Assembly (NCBI RefSeq): GCF_029868325.1
Contig: NZ_JARWNW010000060.1
Location: forward strand, 1-42,921
DNA length: 42,921 nt
Source: Nocardia carnea
GTDB taxonomy: Bacteria; Actinomycetota; Actinomycetes; Mycobacteriales; Mycobacteriaceae
Direction of reading: 5' to 3'
The translations under genes and the position numbers were made by a program. Positions within the stretch are counted from its first letter, which is position 1. Each line of letters begins with the position of its first letter. This document shows positions 32,458 through 41,032 of this stretch, in pieces. The notes under the pieces are model-generated. The model worked only from the letters and a program-made list of their open reading frames with translations. It searched no databases and was not told the origin of the DNA.

Positions 32458-33629
32458 CTCCCACCTGGCCACCCACCGCCGACACCCTCCTGCCCGCCGA
32501 CCACGAGCGCTCAGTTCTCGTCGGGCGGGTGATGGGCCCCGAAGGCCCCTGCGTGGTCACCGTGCGCGGCGGTCGCCTGATAGATATCACCGCACGGATC
32601 GCCACGGTCCGTGATCTCGCCGAATACGACGATCCCGCCGGATTCGTCCGCGACTGTGCCGGACCGGACCTCGGATCGCTCGCCCAGATCGCCACCTGCA
32701 CTCCGGCGGAATTCCGGCGGCCCGAGACCCCCCGGCTGCTCAGCCCGATCGATCTGCAACCGATCAAGGCCGCTGGCGTCACCTTCGTGGTCTCCTTGAT
32801 GGAACGGGTCATCGAGGAACGCTGCCGCGGTGACGCTACTCTGGCCGACCGCGTCCGTGAGCAGATCACCGAACATGTCGGCACCGACCTGGCTGCGCTG
32901 GAACCGGGTTCGGCCGAAACCGTCCGCCTGAAGGAACTGCTGGTCGCGGAGGGCTGGTGGAGCCAGTACCTCGAGGTCGGGTTGGGACCCGACGCCGAGA
33001 TCTTCACCAAATCCGCACCGCTGGCCAGTGTCGGCACCGCCACCGATATCGGTGTGCATCCCCGTTCGACCTGGAACAACCCGGAACCCGAGGTAGTGCT
33101 GCTGATCTCGTCCGCCGGCCGCGCTGTGGGCGCCTGCCTCGGCAACGATGTCAACCTGCGTGACTTCGAGGGCAGATCGGCACTGTTGCTGACCGCGGCC
33201 AAGGACAACAATGCTTCGGCTGCCGTCGGGCCGTTCGTCCGATTGTTCGACGAGACCTTCGATCTCGACGCGGTGCGCAAGCTGACCGTGACGTTGCAGG
33301 TCCGCGGGACCGACGGTTTCATCCTGCGCGCCGAATCGTCGATGGCCGAGATCAGTCGCGACCCGGAGGATCTCATTCGCCAGCTCATGGGCCGTCACCA
33401 CCAGTACCCGGACGGGGTCGCCCTCTTCCTCGGCACCATGTTCGCTCCCGTCCAGGACCGCGCCGAACCCGGACTCGGTTTCACCCACCATATCGACGAT
33501 CTGGTCACGATCAGCGCGCCTGCTCTGGGGGGCCTGACCAATCGGGTACGCACCAGCGACCACTGTGAACCGTGGCAGTTCGGCACCGCTGACCTGTTTC
33601 GCAGCCTGGCCCGCCGAGGGCTTCTCTAA
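32454..33629 (+). CDS. Fumarylacetoacetate-hydrolase-family protein (2-keto-3-deoxy-pentonate dehydratase-like)
   Basis: A 391-residue FAH-family protein. IKAAGVTFVVSLMERVIEER lies in the first half. Metal- and substrate-site elements are NPEPEVVLLISSAG, LGNDVNLRDFEG and FLGTMFAP. Length and motifs resemble XylX-type 2-keto-3-deoxy-xylonate/arabinonate dehydratases, which make 2-oxoglutarate semialdehyde, the substrate of the aldehyde dehydrogenase two genes upstream. The GTG start overlaps the previous stop (GTGA). It is the last gene of the operon. The dehydratase reading is inference from family and neighbours. Confidence 0.88.
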   Translation: MTPTWPPTADTLLPADHERSVLVGRVMGPEGPCVVTVRGGRLIDITARIATVRDLAEYDDPAGFVRDCAGPDLGSLAQIATCTPAEFRRPETPRLLSPIDLQPIKAAGVTFVVSLMERVIEERCRGDATLADRVREQITEHVGTDLAALEPGSAETVRLKELLVAEGWWSQYLEVGLGPDAEIFTKSAPLASVGTATDIGVHPRSTWNNPEPEVVLLISSAGRAVGACLGNDVNLRDFEGRSALLLTAAKDNNASAAVGPFVRLFDETFDLDAVRKLTVTLQVRGTDGFILRAESSMAEISRDPEDLIRQLMGRHHQYPDGVALFLGTMFAPVQDRAEPGLGFTHHIDDLVTISAPALGGLTNRVRTSDHCEPWQFGTADLFRSLARRGLL

Positions 33630-33695
33630 CCGTAACGTTCCGAAAGTCGTCCGCACCAGAACGTCCTCGATGGCGGCGCCGGACCTCCGGAATAT

Positions 33696-33995
33696 GTGCT
33701 CGACGCCGGTAGACCACCGGTGTTGGATCAGTGCATGGGCTTGGCGCGTAAAGGGACGCGGATCATCGCCGTCGACGGTGTGCGGTATCGATGGGCTGTC
33801 GCCGCGAAGGACGAACCCGAAATGGCCATTGTCGCCGAAATCGCAGACGGGCAGGGCCAGCGCATGGCCACCATAGTCGGTCAGGGCGCGGTGATTGCTC
33901 CTGGTCTGGTTGCCCACGTGATCCGGACTGCACTCGGGCGAGGCTGGCTTCCGCATCGGCGCGGTACCCAGGTGACCTACTGGTCTCGCTCGTAA
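33696..33995 (+). CDS. Small conserved-looking hypothetical protein
   Basis: A protein of up to 99 residues. Its core, GTRIIAVDGVRYRWAVAAKD followed by EPEMAIVAEIADGQGQRM, has the look of a beta-rich actinobacterial domain of unknown function with a GT-VDGVRYRWxV start. The start is unclear: GTG 33696 or ATG 33735 (86 residues), and neither has a strong ribosome-binding site. It follows the FAH gene after 66 bp and may be independent of it. No function is proposed. Confidence 0.6.
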   Translation: MLDAGRPPVLDQCMGLARKGTRIIAVDGVRYRWAVAAKDEPEMAIVAEIADGQGQRMATIVGQGAVIAPGLVAHVIRTALGRGWLPHRRGTQVTYWSRS

Positions 33996-34090
33996 CGGCC
34001 ACCGACGCTTGTCGAGGGTCACGACAAACAACGAACCGATCGGTCGAATTGCCGGCGTGCTTCGGACATGATCAGAGGAGGGAGTTTCAA

Positions 34091-34438
34091 CTGGCGGTCA
34101 CGGCCCCACCGGGCAGCCACCAATTCTCGATCATCGTCGAGCCGGAGGCGATGACATATGAGTTCCCGGCGGCGGGCAAGGTTGTCCTGACGTTCCGCGG
34201 GCCGGATTCCATGCTGGCCGAGCTGTCCCACTATCCCGATCTGGTGGTTATCTGGCGACCCGCAGACACCGAGGTCTGGGCTGGGACCGCGGACGGGCAG
34301 AGTGAGCAGATCGGTGGGTTCGCCGATAATCCGGCGCCCGGATTCGACAGCGGTGGGAAACGGTTGGATCGACCGCTCCGAGAGACGGTCGAGCGGATTT
34401 TCTACGACCGGCCGCCGACGGACAATTCGTCCCGATAA
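34091..34438 (+). CDS. Hypothetical protein, apparent CTG start
   Basis: A protein of about 115 residues with a coherent sequence (FSIIVEPEAMTYEFPAAGKV, TEVWAGTADGQSEQI, GFADNPAPGF, PLRETVERIFYDRPP). No ATG, GTG or TTG stands where expected. A very strong AGAGGAGGGAG at 34074-34084 is followed 6 nt later by CTG 34091 in frame, and the next in-frame ATG is 34151. Either CTG is used or the original start was mutated. It may be paired with the preceding small gene, as both look like cytosolic small domains. Function unknown. Confidence 0.5.
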   Translation: MAVTAPPGSHQFSIIVEPEAMTYEFPAAGKVVLTFRGPDSMLAELSHYPDLVVIWRPADTEVWAGTADGQSEQIGGFADNPAPGFDSGGKRLDRPLRETVERIFYDRPPTDNSSR

Positions 34439-34551
34439 GAAGCTCATCGGCCTGCTCCCATCAGCAGTCATTCGACGGAAGTGGGCCCTCGGCTCCATTG
34501 CGCTCCTGCCTCAGGCGCGCACCGAGCCCGCGAATCGGGTTCGGAGGCCGA

Positions 34552-35709
34552 TCATCGGCGGAGGATCGACTGTTTGTTGTCGGCGACTACGCCCAGACCG
34601 TATCCGGCGGCCCATCCGATCTGCCGGCCGATCCGGGTGAGTAGTTGCCGAGTCAGGCCGGGGTCAGCGGCGGTGTCCCGGTCGGTGTAGTCGCCCAATG
34701 CGTGAATATCGGTGAATCCGGCAGCACCCCAACGGTTCCGGGGCAGGGTGTTCCGGCCGGCGACAGCGACGACCGGAACGGGATATGAGCGTCGGGCCAC
34801 CGCCGTGGGCAGCTTGCCGTTCGCTGTCTGCTCGTCGATACTTCCCTCCCCGGTGACCACCAAGTCGCAACCGGGTAGATGGCGGTCGAATTCGAGCAGA
34901 TCGAGGAAGTAGCCGGCACCCGATACGATCTCGGCGCCGAGCATGAGCGCGGCGAAGCCCATTCCGCCCGCGCTGCCCGCTCCGGGGGCGCCCGCGGCAG
35001 CTACCGCCTCCGGATAGCCGCTGCGGGCGAACGCTTGCACAAGGTTGTTCAGACCGGTGTCGAGAAACCGCACCTCTTCGTCGGTGGCCCCTTTCTGCGG
35101 TCCGTACACCGCCGCAGCACCGTCCGGCCCGAGTAGGGGATTGGTGACATCGCCGGCGACCACGATCTCTACCCCGGTGAGGTTCGCGGCCCGCGATGAG
35201 TCGATCGTATGGATTCGCCCCAAAGACCGTCCGCACCCGCGCAGTCGTACCCCACTCGCATCGGCGAAGGTGTAGCCGAGCGCCGCGAGCAGCCCCATCC
35301 CGCCGTCTGTGCTGGCGCTGCCACCGAGGGCGAGGACCAATCGGCGCGGCCGATATCGCAGTGCCTGCGAGATGGCCTGTCCCATACCGAGGCTGCTCGC
35401 ATCCAATGGCAGCTTGCGGCCGTTCGGCAGGGTGGTGAGGCCGCAGGTATCGGCGACCTCGACCACCGCGGTGCCGTGGCCGACGGCGATCCGCCCGTAT
35501 TTCGGAGTACCGGCGGCCCCGGCCACGGTCACCGGATGCGGAGTGAATCCCGCGGCGAGCGCGGCGTCGACGCTCCCGTCACCGCCATCGGCCAGCGGCA
35601 TCCGGTAACTGTCGACCCCCGCCGCCGCCAAGCCCTCCGCCAGCCGGTCGGCCACCTCGGACGCCGAGAGGCTTCCCTTGAACTTGTCCGGGGCAACCAA
35701 GACTTTCAC
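34552..35709 (-). CDS. Glycerate kinase
   Basis: A 385-residue glycerate kinase of the GlxK/GarK family, phosphorylating D-glycerate (to 2- or 3-phosphoglycerate). It begins KVLVAPDKFKGSLSASEVA, with MPLADGGDGSVDAAL, LALGGSASTDGGMGLLAALG, GAGSAGGMGFAALMLGAEI and VVTGEGSIDEQT, all family hallmarks. GTG 35709 has AGGAAG 8 nt before it. The frame is open upstream to 36255 but inside the ATPase gene. It is the last gene of an ABC-transporter operon, which suggests the imported substrate is broken down to glycerate. Confidence 0.93.
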   Translation of the reverse strand: MKVLVAPDKFKGSLSASEVADRLAEGLAAAGVDSYRMPLADGGDGSVDAALAAGFTPHPVTVAGAAGTPKYGRIAVGHGTAVVEVADTCGLTTLPNGRKLPLDASSLGMGQAISQALRYRPRRLVLALGGSASTDGGMGLLAALGYTFADASGVRLRGCGRSLGRIHTIDSSRAANLTGVEIVVAGDVTNPLLGPDGAAAVYGPQKGATDEEVRFLDTGLNNLVQAFARSGYPEAVAAAGAPGAGSAGGMGFAALMLGAEIVSGAGYFLDLLEFDRHLPGCDLVVTGEGSIDEQTANGKLPTAVARRSYPVPVVAVAGRNTLPRNRWGAAGFTDIHALGDYTDRDTAADPGLTRQLLTRIGRQIGWAAGYGLGVVADNKQSILRR

Positions 35710-35750
35710 GCGGTCGACTTCCTGTCGGCGAGTGGGCGGGGGATCGGAAT

Positions 35751-36554
35751 TCAGTCCGCGTGCGTTGCCGAGCCGAGAAGTTCGCGGACGCGGTTGGCAA
35801 CCCTGATGAATTCCGGCTGCTCCATCGTCGTGGCGTAATCCCGGTGCGCGGGCAGGTCGACGTCGAGTAGTTCGACGATCCGGCCCGGCCGCGGGCTCAT
35901 CACGACCACCCGATTGGCGAGGTAGACGGCTTCGGCCACCGAATGGGTGACCAGCAGGACCGTTGTGCCCGTTTCCCGCCAGATCCGATGCAGTTCGATA
36001 TTCATCCGTTCCCGGGTGAGTGCGTCGAGCGCGCCGAACGGCTCGTCCATCAGCAGCACTTCCGGTTCGTGCAACAGGGCCCGGCACAGGGAGACCCGCT
36101 GCTGCATACCGCCGGAGAGTTCGTGCGGCAGGGCGTTCTCGAATCCGCCGAGCCCGGTCATCTCGATGAGGCGCGCGCATTCGGCCTCGGCTGCCCGTTT
36201 GTTCAAACCGCGCATTTCGGCCTGGAGCAGGATGTTCTTGCGGACGGTCCGCCATTCCAGCAGTGCCGCGCGCTGGAAGACGTAGCCGATATTGCGCTGC
36301 GGCCCTCGCACCGGGGCACCGCCGAGTTCGACGCTGCCCCCGCTCGGATCGGTGAGGCCGGCGACAACCTTCAGCAGTGTCGATTTACCGCAGCCGGACG
36401 GGCCGACGATCGACACGAATTCGCCCCGCCGGACCTGCAGCCCGACATCGTGCAGCGCGGTGACCTCGCCGCGTTTGGACGAGAACCGTACGGTCAGATC
36501 CTCCACCGCGACGGCGGTATCGGTGCGGGGGAGTGTGTCGGTGGGTGTGCTCAT
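35751..36554 (-). CDS. ABC transporter ATP-binding protein (SsuB/TauB/ThiZ type)
   Basis: A 267-residue ATPase. Walker A GPSGCGKST is at 51-59, Q-loop YVFQRAALLEW at 91-101, signature LSGGMQQR at 146-153, and Walker B LLMDEP at 167-172. The family energises importers of sulfonates, taurine, nitrate or pyrimidine precursors with NMT1-like binding proteins. ATG 36554 has AGGTG 6 nt upstream; the longer frame to 36677 would overlap the lipoprotein gene. It lies 17 bp after that gene. Confidence 0.92.
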   Translation of the reverse strand: MSTPTDTLPRTDTAVAVEDLTVRFSSKRGEVTALHDVGLQVRRGEFVSIVGPSGCGKSTLLKVVAGLTDPSGGSVELGGAPVRGPQRNIGYVFQRAALLEWRTVRKNILLQAEMRGLNKRAAEAECARLIEMTGLGGFENALPHELSGGMQQRVSLCRALLHEPEVLLMDEPFGALDALTRERMNIELHRIWRETGTTVLLVTHSVAEAVYLANRVVVMSPRPGRIVELLDVDLPAHRDYATTMEQPEFIRVANRVRELLGSATHAD

Positions 36555-36571
36555 ATCGTCACCTGCTCCGG

Positions 36572-37612
36572 TCACGGCTTGCTGGTGGGGGTGAACTTCG
36601 ATTCCCAGTACTTGGCCGGGTCCTCGGCTTTGTCGAGGAGCTTTGCACTGCTGAGGACCTCCACGGTGGCGCGCCAATCGGCTTCGGAGTTGGTGCCCGG
36701 CGCTTCACCTTCGGTTTCCGGGGTGGCGAGCAGCGGGACGGTCTGCTGCCACTGCTGCAGCAGTACCTCCTGCGGCGGCAGTTGCGGATCCTTGCCTTCC
36801 ATCGCCGCCACCGCGGCCTCCGGGTTTGCGACAGCGGCGGCGAAGGCCTCGCTGGTCGCATCGACCATGGCCTGTACCAGCTCGGGCGACGATTCGATGG
36901 TGGCCTGGTTCGCGATCAGCCCGTTGCTGAAGAAGCTCAGGCCTTGGTCGGAATACCGCAGATAGCGGACCTCGCGGCCGCTCTTGTTCGCGATGGTGGG
37001 CCCTTGGTCGTGCGCGAATCCGATGAGGCCGTCGACGCGGCCGGAGAGCATCGCCGACATCTTGCCCGCCGAGTCGAGGCTCTGCTGGGTTACCTGATCC
37101 GCCGCAACGCCGGCTTTGTCGAGGTATACCGGGAAGGTCGTCGTCGGCGCGTCACCCGCGGAGACGGCAATGGTTTTACCCGCCAGGTCTGCCGGTGTGC
37201 GGATATTCGAATCGGCGAAAACCTGAACTGCCGAGGGCGTGGTCTGGAGGAAGACGCCGACGCTCTTGACCTTGACGCCCTTATCGATGTTGCTCAGGAC
37301 GGCCGGGGTATCGGCCCAGCCGAAGTCGGTCTGCTGCGAACCGGTGGCCTGCGTGGTCTTGGTGGAGCCCTGGCCGGCCGAAATGTTCAGATCGATGCCG
37401 TGCTCGGCGAATATTCCTTCTTGTACCCCGTAATAGAAGGGGGCGTGCTCACCATAGGGATACCAGTTGAGCATCAGCGACACCGCGGTGGTCTCCCCGT
37501 CGGTGCCGGGGTCCTTCGCCTCGTTGCCGCTGCCCCCGCAACCGGTCAATACCAGGAGTGAAGCAGCCGCGGCGGCGGCCATTGTCGTGAGTCTGCGAGT
37601 TGCGAATTTCAT
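36572..37612 (-). CDS. ABC transporter substrate-binding lipoprotein, NMT1/THI5-like
   Basis: A 346-residue exported lipoprotein. A basic N-terminus and Ala-rich hydrophobic stretch end in the lipobox VLTGC, giving lipidated Cys25. The mature part (VSLMLNWYPYGEHAPFYYGV, EGIFAEHGIDLNI, GSQQTDFGWADTPAVL) is the NMT1/THI5-like fold. The ligand cannot be read from sequence. The neighbouring glycerate kinase and the LacI regulator hint at a carbohydrate-derived compound rather than a sulfonate (inference). Confidence 0.92.
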   Translation of the reverse strand: MKFATRRLTTMAAAAAASLLVLTGCGGSGNEAKDPGTDGETTAVSLMLNWYPYGEHAPFYYGVQEGIFAEHGIDLNISAGQGSTKTTQATGSQQTDFGWADTPAVLSNIDKGVKVKSVGVFLQTTPSAVQVFADSNIRTPADLAGKTIAVSAGDAPTTTFPVYLDKAGVAADQVTQQSLDSAGKMSAMLSGRVDGLIGFAHDQGPTIANKSGREVRYLRYSDQGLSFFSNGLIANQATIESSPELVQAMVDATSEAFAAAVANPEAAVAAMEGKDPQLPPQEVLLQQWQQTVPLLATPETEGEAPGTNSEADWRATVEVLSSAKLLDKAEDPAKYWESKFTPTSKP

Positions 37613-37655
37613 GCGAGTTCTCCAGCTGTGGCGTGAATACGATTGTTCGACAGGC

Positions 37656-38528
37656 TTATGCCGCGCCGACGGCCGAGGCCGTGGATCGGCGCGAGGCGTG
37701 CCATGGAATAAGGAATTGTTCGGCGATTTCGATAATCGCGAACAGGATGATGCCCAGCAGGGACATGATGATCAGGGCGGCGAACAGCATAGCTGTGTCG
37801 ATATTGCCGTTGGCTTGCAGAATCACGTAGCCGAGGCCCTCGTTCGCGCCGACGAATTCACCGACCACGGCGCCGGTGACCGCGAGAGTGGCAGCGATTT
37901 TGAGGCCGGACATCAACTGCGGCAGCGATGCCGGAAAACGCACCTTCACGAACGTCTTCCAATTGCTTGCGCCCATGGTGGAGGTGAGCTCGAGTATTTC
38001 GGGATCGACCGAACGGAGCCCGGCCATACCGGCGATGACGATCGGGAAGAATGCCATCAATACGGCGACGAGAATCTTGGGGCTGGTGCCGAATCCGAGC
38101 CAGACGATGAACAGTGGTGCGATCGCGATCTTGGGGATGACCTGCGCGAAAAGGATGAGCGGGTACATCGTCCGCTCGACACCGCGGGAGTAGATCATCA
38201 CCAGTGCGACGGCTTCGCCGATCACTGCGGCGATAACGAAGCCGACCACGGTTTCGTAGGTGGTGACCCAGGTGTTCTGGAGCAGATACGCCGAGTTGTC
38301 GGCGGCGGTGCGCCAGGTATCCGCCGGCGACGGCAGAATATACGGCTCGACGAGCTCGAATTCGGTGACGGCCCACCACGCGGCGACGAGCGCTGCCACC
38401 AGGGCGAGCGGTCGCCATACGGTCGACCACATTGTGGATGGGGATGGGAGTTTCCGGCGCCGAGTGCGAACGGGTTGCGTCGCTTTCGGTGCGGAGGAAC
38501 CGGCCTCGACGGACGTGACTACCGCCAT
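37656..38528 (-). CDS. ABC transporter permease (SsuC/TauC type)
   Basis: A 290-residue membrane protein with about six transmembrane segments. The cytoplasmic EAA loop, which contacts the ATPase, is in the stretch ELTSTMGASNWKTFVKVRFP plus ASLPQLMSGL. ATG 38528 has AGGA 7 nt upstream. A longer frame to 38624 would place the promoter and operator inside the gene, so it is rejected. It is the first gene of the operon permease, lipoprotein, ATPase, glycerate kinase. Confidence 0.92.
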   Translation of the reverse strand: MAVVTSVEAGSSAPKATQPVRTRRRKLPSPSTMWSTVWRPLALVAALVAAWWAVTEFELVEPYILPSPADTWRTAADNSAYLLQNTWVTTYETVVGFVIAAVIGEAVALVMIYSRGVERTMYPLILFAQVIPKIAIAPLFIVWLGFGTSPKILVAVLMAFFPIVIAGMAGLRSVDPEILELTSTMGASNWKTFVKVRFPASLPQLMSGLKIAATLAVTGAVVGEFVGANEGLGYVILQANGNIDTAMLFAALIIMSLLGIILFAIIEIAEQFLIPWHASRRSTASAVGAA

Positions 38529-38577
38529 CTGGAGTCCTAAAGCTAGTAGTGGAGCGGGGTTCGCACTACACCCGCCG

Positions 38578-38591
38578 GGAATGCGCTTTCC
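38578..38591. promoter_or_regulatory. LacI operator of the ABC/glycerate kinase operon
   Basis: GGAATGCGCTTTCC is a palindrome with one central mismatch pair. Its exact reverse complement occurs at 39758-39771 before the divergent operon, and both are followed by GACGCTG. It lies just downstream of the predicted transcription start, a position suited to repression. Confidence 0.72.
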
Positions 38592-38604
38592 GACGCTGGA
38601 ACAG

Positions 38605-38634
38605 AGGCTAGTGTGACCGGCCACACAGTGTCAA
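38605..38634 (-). promoter_or_regulatory. Sigma70-type promoter of the ABC operon
   Basis: On the minus strand TTGACA (38634-38629) is separated by 18 bp from TAGCCT (38610-38605). The -35 is perfect and the -10 has the actinobacterial TAnnnT form. The spacer contains a GTGTG...CACAC palindrome (38611-38626). Confidence 0.6.
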
Positions 38635-38654
38635 GGGTTTCCTGTCGGTGCAGG

Positions 38655-39695
38655 TCAGGACCGTCGCAAAACACTGCTGTCGCGCAGGATCACGCGGCCG
38701 GGCACGAATTCGTGGACCTGTGCGGCCGTCGCGGAGTCGTCGAGTGCGAGTGCTACGGCACTTTCGCCGATCTCGACCAGCGACAGCGCCACCGTCGAAA
38801 GGCCCGGCACATGGTCGCGCAGCGTCGGGATATCGTCGAACCCGGCGACGCAGACATCATCGGGCACCGTGAGGCCGAGTTCGCGCCACGCCGCGATCGC
38901 TCCGATCGCCATCACGTCGCTGACGGCGAAAACGCACGGCGTTACGTCGCCGGCCTGTCCGGGTCGCAGATCCAGCGCTGCGGCCAGGCGGCGAGCGGCG
39001 CTGAAACCACCATCCCGGGAGAAGTCGCCCGCGATCTCCACCAGCGGTGTCATGCCCTGTGTCGCGAGAGCTTCGACGAAGCCGTTGCGCCGGTCGACTG
39101 CGGTCCTGATATTGCCCGGACCGCCGATAACGGCGAAATCCCGGTGGCCCTGCTCGAGCAAGGCGTGTGCCAGTTGCGCAGAGGCCGAATGGTTCTCGGG
39201 CTCCACGGCAGCACCGAATGGTAGCGGCTGTCCGATGACGACCACCTTGCCGTTGTTGTCCAGATACCGCGCACAATCTTTCTCGAGATCGCGGTCGAGA
39301 TCGCCGCTCTGGCGCGAGCCCGCCAGGATGATCGCATCGGCGCGATGCGAGATGAAGGTGCTCACGGATTCGCGTTCGATATCGAAATCGCGTTGCGTGC
39401 TGGACAGCAGGACGAGTTTGCCGGCTCTGCGTGCCGCCGCCTGGACGCCCTGGACGATCGAGGAGAAGTAGGGGTCGGCGATATCGTGCACGACGAGTCC
39501 GATGAGGCCGGTAGAGGCGCGTGCAAGGGCCTGGGCCTGGGCGTTTGCCACGTAGCCCAGTTCGGCGGCGGCGGCGCGAACCCGGTCGGCGACGCCTTCA
39601 CCGGGTACCCGTGACGAACCGTTGAGTACCCGGGACGCGGTCGCCTGGGAGACGCCCGCCCGGGTCGCGACATCTTGCAATCTCACAGCCGCCAT
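38655..39695 (-). CDS. LacI-family transcriptional regulator (2)
   Basis: A 346-residue LacI repressor. The helix-turn-helix is at residues 5-25 (RLQDVATRAGVSQATASRVL), the hinge helix near 45-60 (AQALARASTGLIGLVV), then the sugar-binding-protein-like domain (DIADPYFSSIVQG, DVCVAGFDDIPTLRDHVPGLSTV). ATG 39695 has GAGG about 10 nt upstream; the frame to 39848 runs through the operator and is not used. The gene sits between the two arms it probably controls. The effector is likely a sugar or polyol. Confidence 0.93.
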   Translation of the reverse strand: MAAVRLQDVATRAGVSQATASRVLNGSSRVPGEGVADRVRAAAAELGYVANAQAQALARASTGLIGLVVHDIADPYFSSIVQGVQAAARRAGKLVLLSSTQRDFDIERESVSTFISHRADAIILAGSRQSGDLDRDLEKDCARYLDNNGKVVVIGQPLPFGAAVEPENHSASAQLAHALLEQGHRDFAVIGGPGNIRTAVDRRNGFVEALATQGMTPLVEIAGDFSRDGGFSAARRLAAALDLRPGQAGDVTPCVFAVSDVMAIGAIAAWRELGLTVPDDVCVAGFDDIPTLRDHVPGLSTVALSLVEIGESAVALALDDSATAAQVHEFVPGRVILRDSSVLRRS

Positions 39696-39728
39696 GGCTT
39701 CGTGCCTCGTTTTCTCGTGTGCGCGGGG

Positions 39729-39757
39729 TTGACCGGACTTCGGGACTAGCATAGCTT
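39729..39757 (+). promoter_or_regulatory. Promoter of the oxidoreductase operon
   Basis: TTGACC (39729-39734), a 17-bp spacer and TAGCTT (39752-39757) form a sigma70-like promoter. The LacI operator begins at the very next base. Confidence 0.5.
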
Positions 39758-39771
39758 GGAAAGCGCATTCC
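39758..39771. promoter_or_regulatory. LacI operator of the oxidoreductase operon
   Basis: GGAAAGCGCATTCC is the reverse complement of the operator at 38578-38591. It overlaps the expected transcription start of the plus-strand operon and may also affect the divergent LacI gene. Confidence 0.72.
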
Positions 39772-39868
39772 GACGCTGACTCGTCCACTCGGCAGGTGCG
39801 GCTCTCCGCACCGTCCACGACCCCATTCCGCGGTCGTCGGCCACGCACATCAGAAGAGGCACCCAGCC

Positions 39869-41032
39869 ATGCCCGATTCCACTCCGCAGCGCACGCTCCG
39901 CATCGCCATGAACGGCGTCACCGGCCGCATGGGCTACCGCCAGCACCTCGTGCGCTCCATCCTCCCGATCCGCGACAGCGGCGGACTGCTGCTCCCGGAC
40001 GGTACCCGTATCCGAGTGGAGCCGGTCCTCGTCGGCCGCAATGCCGCCAAACTGGCCGAACTCGCCGAACACCACGGCATCGCCGAATGGAGTACCGATG
40101 CCGCCGCCGTGATCGCCGATCCGTCGATCGATATCTACTTCGACGCGCAGGTCACCTCTCGTCGCGTCGAGGCCCTGGCTGCCGCGATGAAGGCGGGTAA
40201 GCACGTCTTCACCGAGAAACCGACCGCCGAAACCTCGACCGAAGCCGTCGAACTCGCCCGGATCGCCGCGAATGCCGGCATCACCGCGGGAGTCGTCCAT
40301 GACAAGCTCTATCTACCCGGTCTGGTGAAGTTGCGCCGGCTCGTCGACGAAGGATTCTTCGGTCGAATCCTCTCGCTGCGCGGCGAATTCGGATACTGGG
40401 TTTTCGAAGGCGACGGCCAGCCCGCCCAGCGCCCCAGCTGGAACTACCGCGCCGAAGACGGCGGCGGCATCGTCGTCGATATGTTCTGTCACTGGAACTA
40501 CGTACTCGAGGGTTTGCTCGGCAAGGTCGAGGCAGTCACCGCCAAGGCGGCCACGCACATCCCCACCCGGTGGGATGAACAGGGCAAGCCGTATCCGGCC
40601 ACCGCCGACGATGCCGCCTACGGGATCTTCGAGATGGAGAACGGCGTGATCGCCCAGATCAACTCGTCGTGGGCAGTACGCGTATACCGCGATGAGCTCG
40701 TCGAGTTCCAGATCGACGGAACACACGGATCCGCTGTCGCCGGCTTGCGCAAATGTGTTGCCCAGCATCGCTCCCACACACCGAAACCGGTCTGGAATCC
40801 GGATCTCCCGGTTACCGAGCCGTTCCGTGACCAGTGGTTGGACGTGCCGGCGAACGCGGAGCTCGACAACGGGTTCAAGGTGCAGTGGGAGGAGTTCCTC
40901 ACCGATGTGGTGAACGGACGGCCGCACCGCTACGGAATGCTCTCCGCCGCCCGCGGGGTGCAACTCGCCGAACTAGGACTGCGCAGCTCCGCCGAAGGTC
41001 GCCGGATCGAGATCCCGGAGGTGACCCTGTGA
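39869..41032 (+). CDS. Gfo/Idh/MocA-family oxidoreductase
   Basis: A 387-residue NAD(P)-dependent oxidoreductase. The N-terminal Rossmann motif is MNGVTGRMGYRQH, the conserved EKPTAE motif (Lys probably catalytic) lies at about residues 116-121, and the C-terminal alpha/beta domain holds FGYWVFEGDGQPAQRPSWNY. Family members oxidise or reduce ring hydroxyls of sugars and inositols. It is followed by a DUF993 gene overlapping by 4 bp (GTGA). An ATG with AGAAGAGG upstream fixes the start. The substrate is unknown. Confidence 0.92.
   Translation: MPDSTPQRTLRIAMNGVTGRMGYRQHLVRSILPIRDSGGLLLPDGTRIRVEPVLVGRNAAKLAELAEHHGIAEWSTDAAAVIADPSIDIYFDAQVTSRRVEALAAAMKAGKHVFTEKPTAETSTEAVELARIAANAGITAGVVHDKLYLPGLVKLRRLVDEGFFGRILSLRGEFGYWVFEGDGQPAQRPSWNYRAEDGGGIVVDMFCHWNYVLEGLLGKVEAVTAKAATHIPTRWDEQGKPYPATADDAAYGIFEMENGVIAQINSSWAVRVYRDELVEFQIDGTHGSAVAGLRKCVAQHRSHTPKPVWNPDLPVTEPFRDQWLDVPANAELDNGFKVQWEEFLTDVVNGRPHRYGMLSAARGVQLAELGLRSSAEGRRIEIPEVTL

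Noticed and set aside
34019..34498. Minus-strand frame over the CTG-start protein
   Set aside because: The plus-strand frame gives a coherent protein and has the strong ribosome-binding site; the minus-strand frame has neither.
38611..38626. GTGTG...CACAC palindrome as a LacI operator or terminator
   Set aside because: It fills the promoter spacer of the ABC operon and has no second copy. The 14-mer shared by both operons is the better operator, and the promoter reading explains its place. A second regulator site cannot be excluded.
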